Assembly (NCBI GenBank): GCA_963779645.1
Contig: CAVZYX010000015.1
Coordinates: 434,001-498,000 of the forward strand
From: CALMBW01 sp963779645
GTDB taxonomy: Bacteria; Actinomycetota; CADDZG01; WHSQ01
Direction: 5' to 3'
DNA length: 64,000 bases
The notes under the pieces were generated by a model that was not told the DNA's origin, did no database searches, and saw only the letters and a list, made by a program, of their open reading frames with translations. This document shows positions 8,606 to 17,889 of this stretch, piece after piece (position 1 is the first letter of the stretch; each line of letters starts with the position of its first letter). The position numbers and the translations under genes are program-made.

Positions 8606-9195
8606 GCTAAGCACCTCCATGTGCATCGCGGGTAAAAAACAATCAGAGTTCGAACCACCAAATAGAGCTGCCCGAATGTTCGTATCTTGACGGAAGCTGC
8701 TTCCATCTGGATCGAAGTTCAGTGGTGAAGTAGCAATCGGGTGGCCAACCCAAGGTGCAACGACTCGACATACTAACTGCCGACAGATCTTGATCTCAAC
8801 CGGACGATGGCCGTTGCGTGGCAACCCTGACTCCGAAAGGTCGGAGTTCCCTCCGACATGTCGGAGGCACAGACCTCAGTCTGCTTTCGGCGTGGCTCCG
8901 GCCATTTGCTGCGGCGAGCAACCGGCCTCCCAGACTTTGACCCAAATGGCTGACTTCAGGCCAACCGAAAATAAATCTCAAAAAGTTGGCGTATTTTTCG
9001 AAGCCGAAAATTATGGTGCTAGAACTCCACAGCCACCACACATCTCACCACGTTTTCACCATCGAAAAACCACGTCCAAACGCACAGTTTTCCCGAAACA
9101 CCCTCAAAATCCCAGCAAACCAGCGATTTCCCACCGCCCGCCACCGCCAAATAAAATCCGCAAAAAACTCCCGAAATCCATCTCCACCCCAGGGT
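8606..9195. other. Intergenic stretch with no convincing gene
   Basis: These 590 bases separate the DUF1254 gene from hemL. The left half holds direct and inverted GGTCGGAGTT/CATGTCGGAG motifs near 8840-8865. The right half (about 8970-9190) is A/C-rich on the plus strand with many short A-runs, unlike the flanks, and has no ORF with coding character. The change of composition makes this a second place where two source genomes could have been joined. Confidence 0.4.
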
Positions 9196-10485
9196 TCAGG
9201 AAATTGATCTCCGGGCGGCTTCGAGGACCATTCCAATCTCCGCTTCGCCATGCGCAGTAGAGACAAACGCAGCCTCGAACTGGCTCGGCGGAAGCCACAC
9301 GCCCGCCTCAAGCATCGCCCGGTGAAACCGCCCAAAAGCAGCCGTATCCGACCTGGCAGCCGAGGCAAAATCAGTAACCGGCCGATCCGTAAAAAACCAC
9401 GTAAACATTGACCCAACGCGATTGGTCGTCATCGAAATCCCGGCCTCTCGCGCCACAGCCGCAACTCCTTCTGCAATGCGGGACGTCGTGCTTTCAAGCC
9501 CGTTATAGACATCCTCTTCATGCTTCAGAAGATGACTCAAAGTAGCGATGCCTGCCGCCATAGCAAGAGGGTTTCCACTCAACGTTCCAGCCTGATAGAC
9601 AGGCCCAAGTGGGGCGAGGAACTCCATCACATCAGCTCGTCCCCCGAACGCTCCGCAGGGCAGGCCGCCGCCAATAATCTTGCCTAAAGTCGTGAGATCC
9701 GGCCTCACACCATAGACCTGCTGCGCACCCCCAAGCGAGAGCCGGAAGCCAGTCATGACCTCGTCCAGAATCAGCAGCGCGCCGTGCTGCGCAGTGATTG
9801 CTCGCAGCCCCTGCAGGTACTCCGCCGCAGGGGCTATCGTCCCGGCGTTGCCAACAACCGGCTCTACAATGACGCAGGCGATCTCGTCCGGCCGCGCTGC
9901 AAAAACTTCTCTCACAGCCTCGAGATCGTTATACGGCAGGGCGAGCGTGTGCATCGCAGTCTCGGCAGGGACACCCGCCGACCCAGGAATTCCCAGCGTC
10001 GCGACGCCGCTGCCAGCCTTGACCAGCATTGCGTCCGAATGGCCGTGGTAGCAGCCTTCAAACTTGATCACAAAGTCGCGCCCCGTGAATCCACGCGCGA
10101 GTCGGATAGCGGACATACAGGCTTCGGTGCCGGAGCTGACGAAACGCAGCTTTTCGACCGACGGAAAGCACCGCGTCACAAGTTCAGCAAGGTCTGCCTC
10201 CGCTGCGGTGGAGGCTCCAAAGCTCGCTCCGCGCGAGGCCGCCTTCTGGATCGCCTCCACCACCGGCGGAAACGCGTGTCCGAGGATCATTGGCCCCCAC
10301 GAGCCGAAGAAGTCGAGATACTTATTTTCATCCGCATCAAACAGATAGGCCCCTTCGGCATGGGTAACGAAGGGTGGATCGCCCCCGACTGCACGAAACG
10401 CCCGCACCGGCGAGTCGACGCCCCCAGGCAGGAATTTTTCAGCACGAAACTGCAGTTGACGCGAGCGGGTAAGCGAGCGGGACAT
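9196..10485 (-). CDS. hemL: Glutamate-1-semialdehyde 2,1-aminomutase
   Basis: This PLP enzyme converts glutamate-1-semialdehyde to 5-aminolevulinate, the C5 route to tetrapyrroles in the cytoplasm. Family landmarks are all present: FLPGGVDSPVRAFRAVGGDP at the N-terminus, FVSSGTEACMSAIRLARGFTG, FEGCYHGHSDAML, ILDEVMTGFRLSLGG, and the PLP lysine in LTTLGKIIGGGLP. The length of 429 residues is normal. I chose the ATG at 10485 (MSRSLTR) because homologues begin there; an in-frame ATG at 10506 would add seven residues. It runs divergently from the DCC-family gene, with about 30 bases between starts. Confidence 0.95.
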   Translation of the reverse strand: MSRSLTRSRQLQFRAEKFLPGGVDSPVRAFRAVGGDPPFVTHAEGAYLFDADENKYLDFFGSWGPMILGHAFPPVVEAIQKAASRGASFGASTAAEADLAELVTRCFPSVEKLRFVSSGTEACMSAIRLARGFTGRDFVIKFEGCYHGHSDAMLVKAGSGVATLGIPGSAGVPAETAMHTLALPYNDLEAVREVFAARPDEIACVIVEPVVGNAGTIAPAAEYLQGLRAITAQHGALLILDEVMTGFRLSLGGAQQVYGVRPDLTTLGKIIGGGLPCGAFGGRADVMEFLAPLGPVYQAGTLSGNPLAMAAGIATLSHLLKHEEDVYNGLESTTSRIAEGVAAVAREAGISMTTNRVGSMFTWFFTDRPVTDFASAARSDTAAFGRFHRAMLEAGVWLPPSQFEAAFVSTAHGEAEIGMVLEAARRSIS

Positions 10486-10517
10486 AGCAACAGTATAAGA
10501 GGGCATATCATAAGAAC

Positions 10518-10967
10518 ATGACCGAGCCAGAACATGCAGAGATTGAGGGCCGGGCTCTACTGCTGTTCGACGGCGTCTGCGCGCTTTGCAATGGCGTTGT
10601 GCAGTTCCTGCTCAAACATGATCGCCAGGAAAAATTACGATATGCACCACTGCAGAGTGCTCTCGGCCGCGAGATACTTGACCGCCTGGGCATTCACACA
10701 TTTCCCGACGGCGTAATGTTGCTGACCGATGCCCTGACACCGCAGGAACGGCTCTACCAGCGGTCGGATGCGGTCGCCGCTGCACTGACTTTGCTCGCAC
10801 AACCGTGGAGGCTTCTGGGGCGACTGGTGAAGCTGGTGCCACGACCCCTGCGCGAGTTCGGCTATGGAGTAATCGCGCGCCTTCGCTACCGCATCTTGGG
10901 ACGCTACGATACCTGTCCTCTACCACCTTTGGACCAGCGACGAAAACTTTTGGGCGTGTACGAATAA
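10518..10967 (+). CDS. DCC-family (DUF393) thiol-disulfide oxidoreductase-like protein
   Basis: The 149-residue product has the defining DGVCALCN motif (residues 18-25), giving the CxxC pair of the DCC family, followed by LKHDRQEKLRYAPLQSALG and the C-terminal LRYRILGRYDTCPLPP block. The fold is thioredoxin-like; substrates are generally unknown. It is divergent from hemL and shares a very short promoter region with it. The gene is intact and probably monocistronic, as purM begins 80 bases later from a separate start region. Confidence 0.85.
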   Translation: MTEPEHAEIEGRALLLFDGVCALCNGVVQFLLKHDRQEKLRYAPLQSALGREILDRLGIHTFPDGVMLLTDALTPQERLYQRSDAVAAALTLLAQPWRLLGRLVKLVPRPLREFGYGVIARLRYRILGRYDTCPLPPLDQRRKLLGVYE

Positions 10968-11046
10968 CGGTTGTTTATGCTGCTTTGATCGCCGCCCTGC
11001 TAGACTAAACTTCTTCTTTTCAAGCACTACGATATGGAGCACGACC

Positions 11047-12243
11047 TTGCCGGATGAGACCTCCCCGCCGCCCGATTCAATCACCACGCACCGCGCTACG
11101 TTCGAACGGGACACACCCCGGGAGACCTCCCCGCTACAGTCCGCGATTGCGCAGAAAAAAGCCACGGGCCTGAAGCAGCCCGCCACGGGAGAAAAGGCCA
11201 AGAGCCCGTCGAAGAAGAGCATCAGTTATGCGGATGCCGGGGTCGACATCACCTCGGGCGATCGCAGCAAGCAGCGCATCAAAATGCTGGCGCGTAAGAC
11301 CTTCAACCGACAGGTACTAAGCGAGATCGGCGGCTTTGGCGGTCTGTTCGCGCTGGACCTTGAAAAGTTTCCCAACCCCGTCCTGGTCTCAAGTGCGGAT
11401 GGCGTTGGCACGAAGCTGAAGGTCGCGTTTGAGCTGGGCATTCACCATACCGTTGGGCAGGATCTGGTCAACCACTGCGTGAACGACATCGCGGTGCAGG
11501 GCGCGACGCCGCTGTTCTTCCTTGACTACCTGGCCACCGGCAAGCTGGAAGACATGGTGATCGAGCGAGTCGTGCAGGGTATCAGTGAGGCCTGCAAAGC
11601 CAATGGCTGCGCGTTGATCGGCGGCGAGACAGCGCAGATGCCCGGCTTCTATGCGGACGGCGAGTACGATCTTGCCGGAACGATCATCGGTGCGGTGAGC
11701 CGCGACAAGATCATCACCGGCGAGCACATTCAGGTAGGGGATGTTCTGGTTGGACTTCCTTCGAACGGACTGCATACCAATGGTTATTCGCTGGCCCGCA
11801 AGCTGTTGTTCGAGGTCGCGAAATATGGTCCGGAGCAGTACATCAACGAGCTAAAGGACAAGACCGGAGCCGCCTTGATGCGGACGCACCGCAGCTACCT
11901 GTCGGTCATCAAGAAGCTGACGGGAGCCGAGGTGGTAAGCGGTATGGCGCACATAACTGGTGGCGGGATCACAGAGAATCTGCCGCGCATTTTGCCCAAG
12001 GGCATGGGAGCGCTGATCGACCGCGCGTCGTGGACGGTTCCACCGCTGTTTGAACACCTGCAGCAGCTGGGCAACGTTGATGAGGACGAGATGCTGCGGA
12101 CCTTCAACATGGGCATCGGGCTGATTGCGGTGATTCCGGCGGAGAAGATCAAAAAGGCCAAAGCGATTCTCAACCGCGCGAACGAACGGCACTGCCTGAT
12201 CGGTCGCGTGGTGCGCGGAGAACGAAAGGTCAGTTACAACTAG
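11047..12243 (+). CDS. purM: Phosphoribosylformylglycinamidine cyclo-ligase (AIR synthetase)
   Basis: This enzyme closes the imidazole ring in purine synthesis (FGAM to AIR with ATP). The core begins ISYADAGVDITSGDRSKQRI and contains LVSSADGVGTKLKVAFELG, DLVNHCVNDIAVQGATPLFF, ALIGGETAQMPGFY and GMAHITGGGITENLPRILP. The product is 398 residues, about 55 longer than usual, because of a low-complexity N-terminal extension rich in Pro, Thr and Lys. The extension starts at TTG 11047 with GGAG seven bases upstream. There is no ATG closer to the core except within it, so the extension seems real. purN lies 2.7 kb downstream on the same strand. Confidence 0.95.
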   Translation: MPDETSPPPDSITTHRATFERDTPRETSPLQSAIAQKKATGLKQPATGEKAKSPSKKSISYADAGVDITSGDRSKQRIKMLARKTFNRQVLSEIGGFGGLFALDLEKFPNPVLVSSADGVGTKLKVAFELGIHHTVGQDLVNHCVNDIAVQGATPLFFLDYLATGKLEDMVIERVVQGISEACKANGCALIGGETAQMPGFYADGEYDLAGTIIGAVSRDKIITGEHIQVGDVLVGLPSNGLHTNGYSLARKLLFEVAKYGPEQYINELKDKTGAALMRTHRSYLSVIKKLTGAEVVSGMAHITGGGITENLPRILPKGMGALIDRASWTVPPLFEHLQQLGNVDEDEMLRTFNMGIGLIAVIPAEKIKKAKAILNRANERHCLIGRVVRGERKVSYN

Positions 12244-12265
12244 ATAGTTCGCATTGTCGTTTTAC

Positions 12266-12307
12266 AAGCCCGCCGGCCACTGGATCTCCCAGATGATCAG
12301 CGGGCTT
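12266..12307 (+). terminator. Possible terminator after purM
   Basis: An 8-bp perfect inverted repeat (AAGCCCGC / GCGGGCTT) with a 26-nt loop follows the purM stop and runs into TCCCTTGG. The large loop and weak T-tract make it uncertain. Confidence 0.4.
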
Positions 12308-12344
12308 TCCCTTGGGATCAACCGCCTGCGTCTAATGAGGTTCG

Positions 12345-13007
12345 CTACGCGGCCAGGGCGTAACGAGATGGTCGACGCGGGCGGCTGCGCCGAAAGAAAA
12401 AGTAGATGATGACGCTGACGATCGCGGCGTAGGCGCACCAGACGGAAGTGAAGGCATAGCGCTTGACCAACATTACGACGAGCAGCCCCACGAGGTTGAG
12501 CCAGGCCAGGGTGATGAGATCGCGGTAGCCGGAGAAGAAGAGCGAGCCACAGGTAGCGATGACATAGAGGATCGCGATGAGGGTCGTGGTCGTGATGGCA
12601 TTGAGGTAGACAATGCTGTTGTCCTGCACGGAGACCTGAAGCGGATAGGCGATCAGTCCCCAGAGCATGTAGAGCATGAGCGCCGCACCGAGAATGGCGA
12701 ATGGGAGCATCTGGCGGCGTTGCTTCAGGGTGGGCTCAATGAGCAGCACGCTGAGCGGAAGGAGAAATGGCAGCAGTCCCTGCGCGTAGAGCACGTAGGC
12801 GGCACCAGCATTGTGGGTCACCGCCGGCGAGAGCACTCCGTCAAGGCCCAACCAGACAAAGCCTTCGACGAACTGATGGAAGGCAAAAAGACAGGGCATC
12901 GCGGCAAAAAGAAGCTCGCGGCGATGTTTCACTTCGGTGAGCGTTGCGACACCGATTCCGCCCAGGATGGCGCTGCCGACAAAGTTCGCGGTTGCAGAGA
13001 AGCACAT
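12345..13007 (-). CDS. DUF6629-type integral membrane protein
   Basis: The 220-residue protein starts MCFSATANFVGSAILGGIG, the hallmark of the DUF6629 family (MCFSATASF..G). About seven hydrophobic segments follow, including LLPFLLPLSVLLI, MLPFAILGAALMLYMLWGLI, ITTTTLIAILYVIATCGSLFF and CAYAAIVSVIIYFFF. A basic tail RRSRPRRPSRYALAA ends the protein. There is a conserved polar/aromatic segment FAFHQFVEGFVWLGL between segments 2 and 3. No catalytic function is known for the family. It faces purM and is divergent from the amidase. Confidence 0.75.
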   Translation of the reverse strand: MCFSATANFVGSAILGGIGVATLTEVKHRRELLFAAMPCLFAFHQFVEGFVWLGLDGVLSPAVTHNAGAAYVLYAQGLLPFLLPLSVLLIEPTLKQRRQMLPFAILGAALMLYMLWGLIAYPLQVSVQDNSIVYLNAITTTTLIAILYVIATCGSLFFSGYRDLITLAWLNLVGLLVVMLVKRYAFTSVWCAYAAIVSVIIYFFFRRSRPRRPSRYALAA

Positions 13008-13097
13008 AAGGTCCTCGTGGTTTCAGGCCATCATACGTGAGAGTCTTTCGCCCCCCTTGTGTTCTTATAGAAGGCACCAAATCACTCAAGGGACGAC

Positions 13098-14837
13098 ATG
13101 AAGATTCGAGTCAGCGTTTGCTTTATTTTCGTCGCAGTCGGCTTGTTTTCCGGCTCTCTCACAAGCGCGCAGGGTGCCCCGTCTTCATCAACGACGCGAG
13201 TTTCGCAGACCATATTGGATCGCGATCTGATAGAGGTTACGATTCCTCGCCTGCAAGAGTTTTATCGCACTCACAAATACACCGTGACCGAGGTGGTCGA
13301 GTGGTATCTGGGACGGATTGCGCGGTACAACGGAATCTATCGCGCTGTGCAGACCGTGGATACACAGAATGCGCTGGCCACTGCTGCTCGCGAAGATGCG
13401 GAGGCGAGGGCCCGTGGCAGCAGCTTTCGGCGTGGGCCGATGTGGGGCGTCCCGGTTGTGATGAAGGCAAATACAAGCATCAAGGGATTGATTACAACCG
13501 ATGGCTGGAAGGGATACATCATTCCAGGACACGAGCTGGTGGCACCGAAGGATGCGACGATCGTGGCAAAGCTGCGAGCGGCAGGAGCGGTGATTCTGGG
13601 ACAGACGAACATGCCGGACTTTGCCGCGAGCGATACGAATCGCAGCACGGCCTTTGGTCGAACGGGAAACGCTTATGATGTACGGTTCAGTCCGGGCGGT
13701 TCGTCAGGTGGAACGGTGACCGCGGTCACGGGCAACTTTGCACTGCTGGGCAACGGGACCGACACTGGCAACTCGATACGCATGCCATCGGCGACGAGCT
13801 CGGTGGTGGGTGTGTTTCCGACGCGAGGACTTGTGAGTATCGCGGGGATCGCACCGCTGGATTGGTTGCTCGACAACACGGGGCCGATCGCACGAACAGT
13901 GATGGATGCAACGATTGCGCTGGACGTGATGGCCGGTGAGGACCCCGCGGATCCGCGGACGGCGGGTTATGTTACGAAAGCTCAGAAGGGTCCCTACGCG
14001 CAGTATCTGAAGTCGGATGCGCTGCAGGGCAAACGGTTTGGCGTGCCAACTTTCATTCTTGCTGGAGCGGGAATTCCGTTTCAGGGGATTCCCGCATCGG
14101 CGACGGCGAGTGAGGTAGCAGGGGACACTGAAGATTCACGTGAGCCGTTACGACCAGAGACACGAGCGGCGTTTATGAAAGCGATTGAAGGTCTGCGAGC
14201 TGCAGGAGCTACGGTCGTGTTCGATGATTCGATTCTGCCGGACAGTTTTGCGGTGACGGTGGCGCGGGTAGGGACGTTTCCTTACGTAAAGGAGGGAACG
14301 GAGAAGTTTCTGGCGGAGTATGGGCCGACGCAGTATCACTCGGCGGCAGAGTATGAAAAGGTGATTGGCTCGCCGCTGCCGCCGACGATTATTGGTGGTG
14401 CCGATCCCGCGACGCGACGAGGACGACCGACGATTGTGCAGGAGTCGATCGAGAGCGATCCGCAAGCTGAAGCCAATTTCTTCACGCCGCGCAGGAAAGC
14501 GCTCGAGGCTTACAACGAGACGCTCGACCGACTACATCTGGATGGGTTTGTCTACCCGGCAACGCAGATGCCTCCGCCAGATGAGACGATGCCGCAGAAC
14601 GGTAAGCTCAGCGAGGGACCTCATAGCGACACGGGATGGGTGAACATGATCGGCGTGCCTGCTGTCGTGGTGCCGGGTGGATTCTATCCCGAAGGACTGC
14701 CGTTCGGACTGGAAATCTCGGCGCGTCCCTGGAGAGATGGGGATCTGCTGGGATGGGCTTATGCGTATGAGCAGGCGACGAAGCATCGCAGACCGCCAGT
14801 ACTGGTGGACGAGGGTTTGTTGCCGGATGCGCGGTGA
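13098..14837 (+). CDS. Exported amidase-signature-family amidase
   Basis: A signal peptide (MKIRVSVCFIFVAVGLFSGSLTSAQG) leads a 579-residue enzyme of the amidase signature family. The catalytic Ser-cisSer-Lys elements are visible: Lys in WGVPVVMKANTSIKG, cis-Ser in SPGGSSGGTVTAVTG, and the nucleophile Ser in GNGTDTGNSIRMPSATS. The conserved LGQTNMPDFAAS block is also present. The GTDTGNSIR form differs from the usual GTDxGGSIR by Asn for the second Gly. The substrate is an unknown carboxamide or nitrile-derived amide outside the cytoplasm. It sits between two purine genes but has no evident role there. Confidence 0.85.
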   Translation: MKIRVSVCFIFVAVGLFSGSLTSAQGAPSSSTTRVSQTILDRDLIEVTIPRLQEFYRTHKYTVTEVVEWYLGRIARYNGIYRAVQTVDTQNALATAAREDAEARARGSSFRRGPMWGVPVVMKANTSIKGLITTDGWKGYIIPGHELVAPKDATIVAKLRAAGAVILGQTNMPDFAASDTNRSTAFGRTGNAYDVRFSPGGSSGGTVTAVTGNFALLGNGTDTGNSIRMPSATSSVVGVFPTRGLVSIAGIAPLDWLLDNTGPIARTVMDATIALDVMAGEDPADPRTAGYVTKAQKGPYAQYLKSDALQGKRFGVPTFILAGAGIPFQGIPASATASEVAGDTEDSREPLRPETRAAFMKAIEGLRAAGATVVFDDSILPDSFAVTVARVGTFPYVKEGTEKFLAEYGPTQYHSAAEYEKVIGSPLPPTIIGGADPATRRGRPTIVQESIESDPQAEANFFTPRRKALEAYNETLDRLHLDGFVYPATQMPPPDETMPQNGKLSEGPHSDTGWVNMIGVPAVVVPGGFYPEGLPFGLEISARPWRDGDLLGWAYAYEQATKHRRPPVLVDEGLLPDAR

Positions 14838-14900
14838 GGGATTCCGTCGCGCGGAGACATGGAGTGCAGCCCTCGCCTAAAATCTAAGCAAGGAACATTC

Positions 14901-15509
14901 ATGCACCGACTTGGAATTCTTCTCTCCGGCAGAGGCTCAAACTTTCTTGCGATCGCGAAGGCTATCCATGAGCAGCGGCTGCTCGGTACGGAGATCGCCG
15001 TGGTGTTGTCGAACCTTGAAGATGCTCCGGGGTTGGCCGCGGCGCGCCAGCTAAATATTCCAGCGTTTGGAATCCCTTCGGTTGGCCGTAAGCGCGCTGA
15101 ACATGATGCGGAGATGATTGCGCGCCTGCATCAGCACAAGGTGGACCTGGTCTGCCTGGCGGGATACATGCGCATCATCTCTCCGGTGTTTGTGGAGGCG
15201 TTTCCAAACCGCATTCTCAACGTGCATCCATCGCTGCTTCCCGCCTTTCCTGGCCTCGACGCACAAGGACAGGCCCTGAACTACGGGGCCAAAGTGGCTG
15301 GATGTACGGTGCACTTTGTCGACGAGGCGGTGGACCATGGCGTCATCATCCTGCAAAAGACCGTGCCAGTCCACGACGACGATACCGATGAGACCCTGTC
15401 AGCCCGCATCCTCGAACAGGAACACCGAGCCTACCCGGAGGCGATTGCGTTCGTACTCAGCGGCGAATATTCCATACAGGATCGGCGTTACGTCCGCAGC
15501 AAAGTCTAA
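14901..15509 (+). CDS. purN: Phosphoribosylglycinamide formyltransferase
   Basis: The enzyme transfers a formyl group from 10-formyl-THF to GAR in purine synthesis. The sequence shows GILLSGRGSNFLAIAKAI (phosphate loop), LVCLAGYMRIISPVFVEAF, NVHPSLLPAFPGLDAQ with the catalytic N-H pair, and CTVHFVDEAVDHGVIILQ with the catalytic Asp. The length of 202 residues is standard. I chose ATG 14901 since AAGGAA precedes it and the family starts there; an upstream ATG at 14859 would add 14 unlike residues. The gene follows the amidase by 63 bases. Confidence 0.95.
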   Translation: MHRLGILLSGRGSNFLAIAKAIHEQRLLGTEIAVVLSNLEDAPGLAAARQLNIPAFGIPSVGRKRAEHDAEMIARLHQHKVDLVCLAGYMRIISPVFVEAFPNRILNVHPSLLPAFPGLDAQGQALNYGAKVAGCTVHFVDEAVDHGVIILQKTVPVHDDDTDETLSARILEQEHRAYPEAIAFVLSGEYSIQDRRYVRSKV

Positions 15510-15534
15510 CTGCAATCTCTGTAGATCGCGGAAG

Positions 15535-16545
15535 TTAAAACCGTCGCATGGTCTGAGGCACAAGCCCCATCAAGGCTCCCAGCAGGAACAACAGCAGCGT
15601 GTAACGGATCATCGTTGCACTGCTCGGGTTCTCGGGAGCCAAGCCCGTAAAGAGACGCCACGCCATACCGGCCGCGATGAAGAGAAAGACTCCTTCATGC
15701 AGAAACACAAAGAAGAGAATGGCGGCCGCAAGAATGAGGCCGCGCTGCATACGGTTTAGCGCGTGCGTGGCTTGCGCGCCGTCTAGACCCAGCACCGGTA
15801 CCAGGTTTATCAGATTCAGCCATGCGCCCGCATGAGCCAGCGCGGCCCACAGTTCGATCTTCGTAAAAAAATACATCGCCGCGCACGCTGTCGCGGCCAG
15901 CAATCCAGCGAACGGCCCCGCCAGGGCGATGCTCGAGAGCGCGTCGAGCGAGATCCCCATGCTGTACCAGCGTACGTACGCACCCAATCCAGGCAGGAAG
16001 ACCGGAAGGTCAGCCTTCAATCCGCGACGACGAGCCGCGACATAGTGCCCGAGTTCGTGGATCAGAATCGACACAGCGAAGCCGAGACCAAATCTCCATC
16101 CAAAAAGCGCCCAGTAGACCCCGAAGAAAGCGAAGAAGCTCAGCAGAAATTTAAACTTCAGCAGAGCGAATAGGATAGTCTTCGCCTTCATCAGGAAGAA
16201 TGCAGCCGGAGCGAGTGGGCCCAGCCTCTTCTTCCAGGTCGCAGTTCGTTGCTCCCCTGCCTCAATGCGTCCATCGATCGCGGCGAGGTGCTCTGCCACC
16301 ATCTGACTTTGCTCCGTACCGGCAGGCAGCCACTGGAGCATCTGCTGCCAGGTCTCACGTGCCTGTGGCCAGGCCTGCTCCTGCTCGTGCGATACGGCAA
16401 CCTGTCCAAGTCCTTTCAGGTATCGCGCGTAGACGATCGAATGGCACTCCGGACAGGCGAGCGTCATCGGTGGCAGCCAAAGACCGCACTCGGGACAGTT
16501 GTAAACCGGATCAGGAGCAGTAGCGGAAGGGGTCGTTTCAATCAC
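15535..16545 (-). CDS. M50 family (site-2-protease-like) membrane metallopeptidase with zinc ribbon
   Basis: The 336-residue protein starts with a zinc ribbon (YNCPECGLWLPPMTLACPECHS: two CPEC knuckles), then a helical segment. The membrane domain carries HELGHYVAARRRG, the zinc-binding HExxH of intramembrane M50 peptidases, and the third ligand region LINLVPVLGLDGAQATHAL. About six membrane segments follow the first at LLKFKFLLSFFAFFGVYWALF. This family cleaves membrane-embedded substrates or processes regulators; the zinc ribbon suggests recruitment to a partner. The target is not evident. It stands apart from htrA, with a palindromic repeat between them. Confidence 0.85.
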   Translation of the reverse strand: MIETTPSATAPDPVYNCPECGLWLPPMTLACPECHSIVYARYLKGLGQVAVSHEQEQAWPQARETWQQMLQWLPAGTEQSQMVAEHLAAIDGRIEAGEQRTATWKKRLGPLAPAAFFLMKAKTILFALLKFKFLLSFFAFFGVYWALFGWRFGLGFAVSILIHELGHYVAARRRGLKADLPVFLPGLGAYVRWYSMGISLDALSSIALAGPFAGLLAATACAAMYFFTKIELWAALAHAGAWLNLINLVPVLGLDGAQATHALNRMQRGLILAAAILFFVFLHEGVFLFIAAGMAWRLFTGLAPENPSSATMIRYTLLLFLLGALMGLVPQTMRRF

Positions 16546-16590
16546 AACAGGTCAGCCGTAAAAGCATCTGTCTCTATTTTATCCGAGAGT

Positions 16591-16776
16591 CTGTCCTGCC
16601 GGAGGGGCCTCCTGCGCGGAGCGCGGTCACTTCGCGACCCGTATAGCGGCTTCGCCCCGAGCCTTCCGATGGTCGGCACAAGATCTTCTTCGCGACCAAC
16701 GGGAGCGCAATCCGAAGGGGTATACATCGCCACGGAGTGGCCGCGCTCCGCGCAGGAGGCCCCTCCGGCAGGACAG
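16591..16776. repeat. Palindromic dispersed repeat, full copy A
   Basis: This 186-bp element has nearly perfect inverted arms of 40 bases: 16591-16630 begins CTGTCCTGCCGGAGGGGCCT and its reverse complement ends at 16776, with one mismatch. The inner part holds the GACCAACGGGAG motif shared with other copies. The transcript would fold into a long hairpin. It fills the gap between the M50 peptidase start and the htrA stop. Confidence 0.85.
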
Positions 16777-16779
16777 CTT

Positions 16780-17889
16780 CTAAGTCTCGCGACCCGCCTG
16801 CTCCGGCTGCTCGGTTGCGTCGTTCAGCTTTACCTTCACATCAATCCGTTTACGTCCGCGAAAGACGGTGAGAGTCACCTCGTCGCCGGCTTTATGGGAG
16901 TTCATCACCGCCGCCAGATCCTGCGCGTTTGTGATCTCCTGTCCGTCCATCGCGACGATCAGATCGCCGCCCAGCATCACCGGCATGTTTCCCTGGTAGG
17001 CTCTCTGAGTCCCACCGTGTAGACCAGCCTTATCCGCTGCGCCGCCCGGCAGGACACGCTCAATCAATAGACCGTAGTCGGCGGCCAGGCCGATCTGGTC
17101 GGCTACCTCCGGCCCAATCGCCAGGGTCGCAATGTCGAGCGACGGACGACGGATCCGCCCGTACTTGGCGAAGTCTGCGATGACCGCCTTAGCAGTATTG
17201 ACCGGGATGGCAAAGCCAATGCCGGCCGACTGGTCAACCCCATTCGAAGCGATGAGGGTGGTGATACCGATGACCTCGCCACGCGAATTCAGGAGCGGGC
17301 CGCCGGAGTTACCTGGATTGACGCTGGCATCGGTCTGGATCGCGTCTTCGATAGGATTGTTGTTCGGCCCGCGAATCGACCGTATCGCCGAGATGATTCC
17401 GCGTGTCATGGTGCCGGAGAGGCCGAACGGATTGCCGATCGCATAAACACGCTGGCCCACGGTGAGGCTCTGCGATTCGGCGAGCGTTGCCGGCTGAAGG
17501 TTAGGAGCATTGTTGATCAAAAGCAGGGCGAGATCATGCCCTTTATCCACCCCGACTACAGTCGCCTTGTACTTGTGCTTGTCTGAGAGCGTGACCTCGA
17601 CGCGCTGAGCGTTATCAATAACGTGATTGTTGGTGAGGATGTGTCCCTGCTTGTCCAGAATGAACCCAGACCCTTGTCCCTGCTGCGGAACCGGACCGTA
17701 GAAGAAGTCCATTGCGATCGCGGTCGAAGTGATGTTGACCACCGAGGGCAGGGCTTTCTTGTAGACAGCGATGTTCTGCTGTTCCTCCGTGTCGTAGGCG
17801 GGCGCGGCATTGGCTTCAGTCAACTCAAAGGTCCCGAGCGGGCCATTCACGGCGGCGGTATTCGTCGGAATCAGAGCGGTGGAGGGCAT
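16780..17889 (-). CDS. HtrA/DegQ-type serine endoprotease
   Basis: The trypsin-like domain has all three catalytic residues: His in ILTNNHVIDNAQ, Asp in VDKGHDLALLL and Ser in DASVNPGNSGGPLLN. One PDZ domain follows (GLLIERVLPGGAADKAGLHG ... LGGDLIVAMDGQEITNAQDL). It acts in periplasmic protein quality control. The listed frame starts at ATG 17889, but a membrane anchor (APVLLVVLLLSGFYYLTTHV) lies just upstream in another frame, with a plausible GTG start near 18045. So the true gene probably extends to about 18,045 with one frameshift near 17,893. Only one PDZ domain makes it closer to DegS-like than DegP-like. Confidence 0.9.
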   Translation of the reverse strand: MPSTALIPTNTAAVNGPLGTFELTEANAAPAYDTEEQQNIAVYKKALPSVVNITSTAIAMDFFYGPVPQQGQGSGFILDKQGHILTNNHVIDNAQRVEVTLSDKHKYKATVVGVDKGHDLALLLINNAPNLQPATLAESQSLTVGQRVYAIGNPFGLSGTMTRGIISAIRSIRGPNNNPIEDAIQTDASVNPGNSGGPLLNSRGEVIGITTLIASNGVDQSAGIGFAIPVNTAKAVIADFAKYGRIRRPSLDIATLAIGPEVADQIGLAADYGLLIERVLPGGAADKAGLHGGTQRAYQGNMPVMLGGDLIVAMDGQEITNAQDLAAVMNSHKAGDEVTLTVFRGRKRIDVKVKLNDATEQPEQAGRET

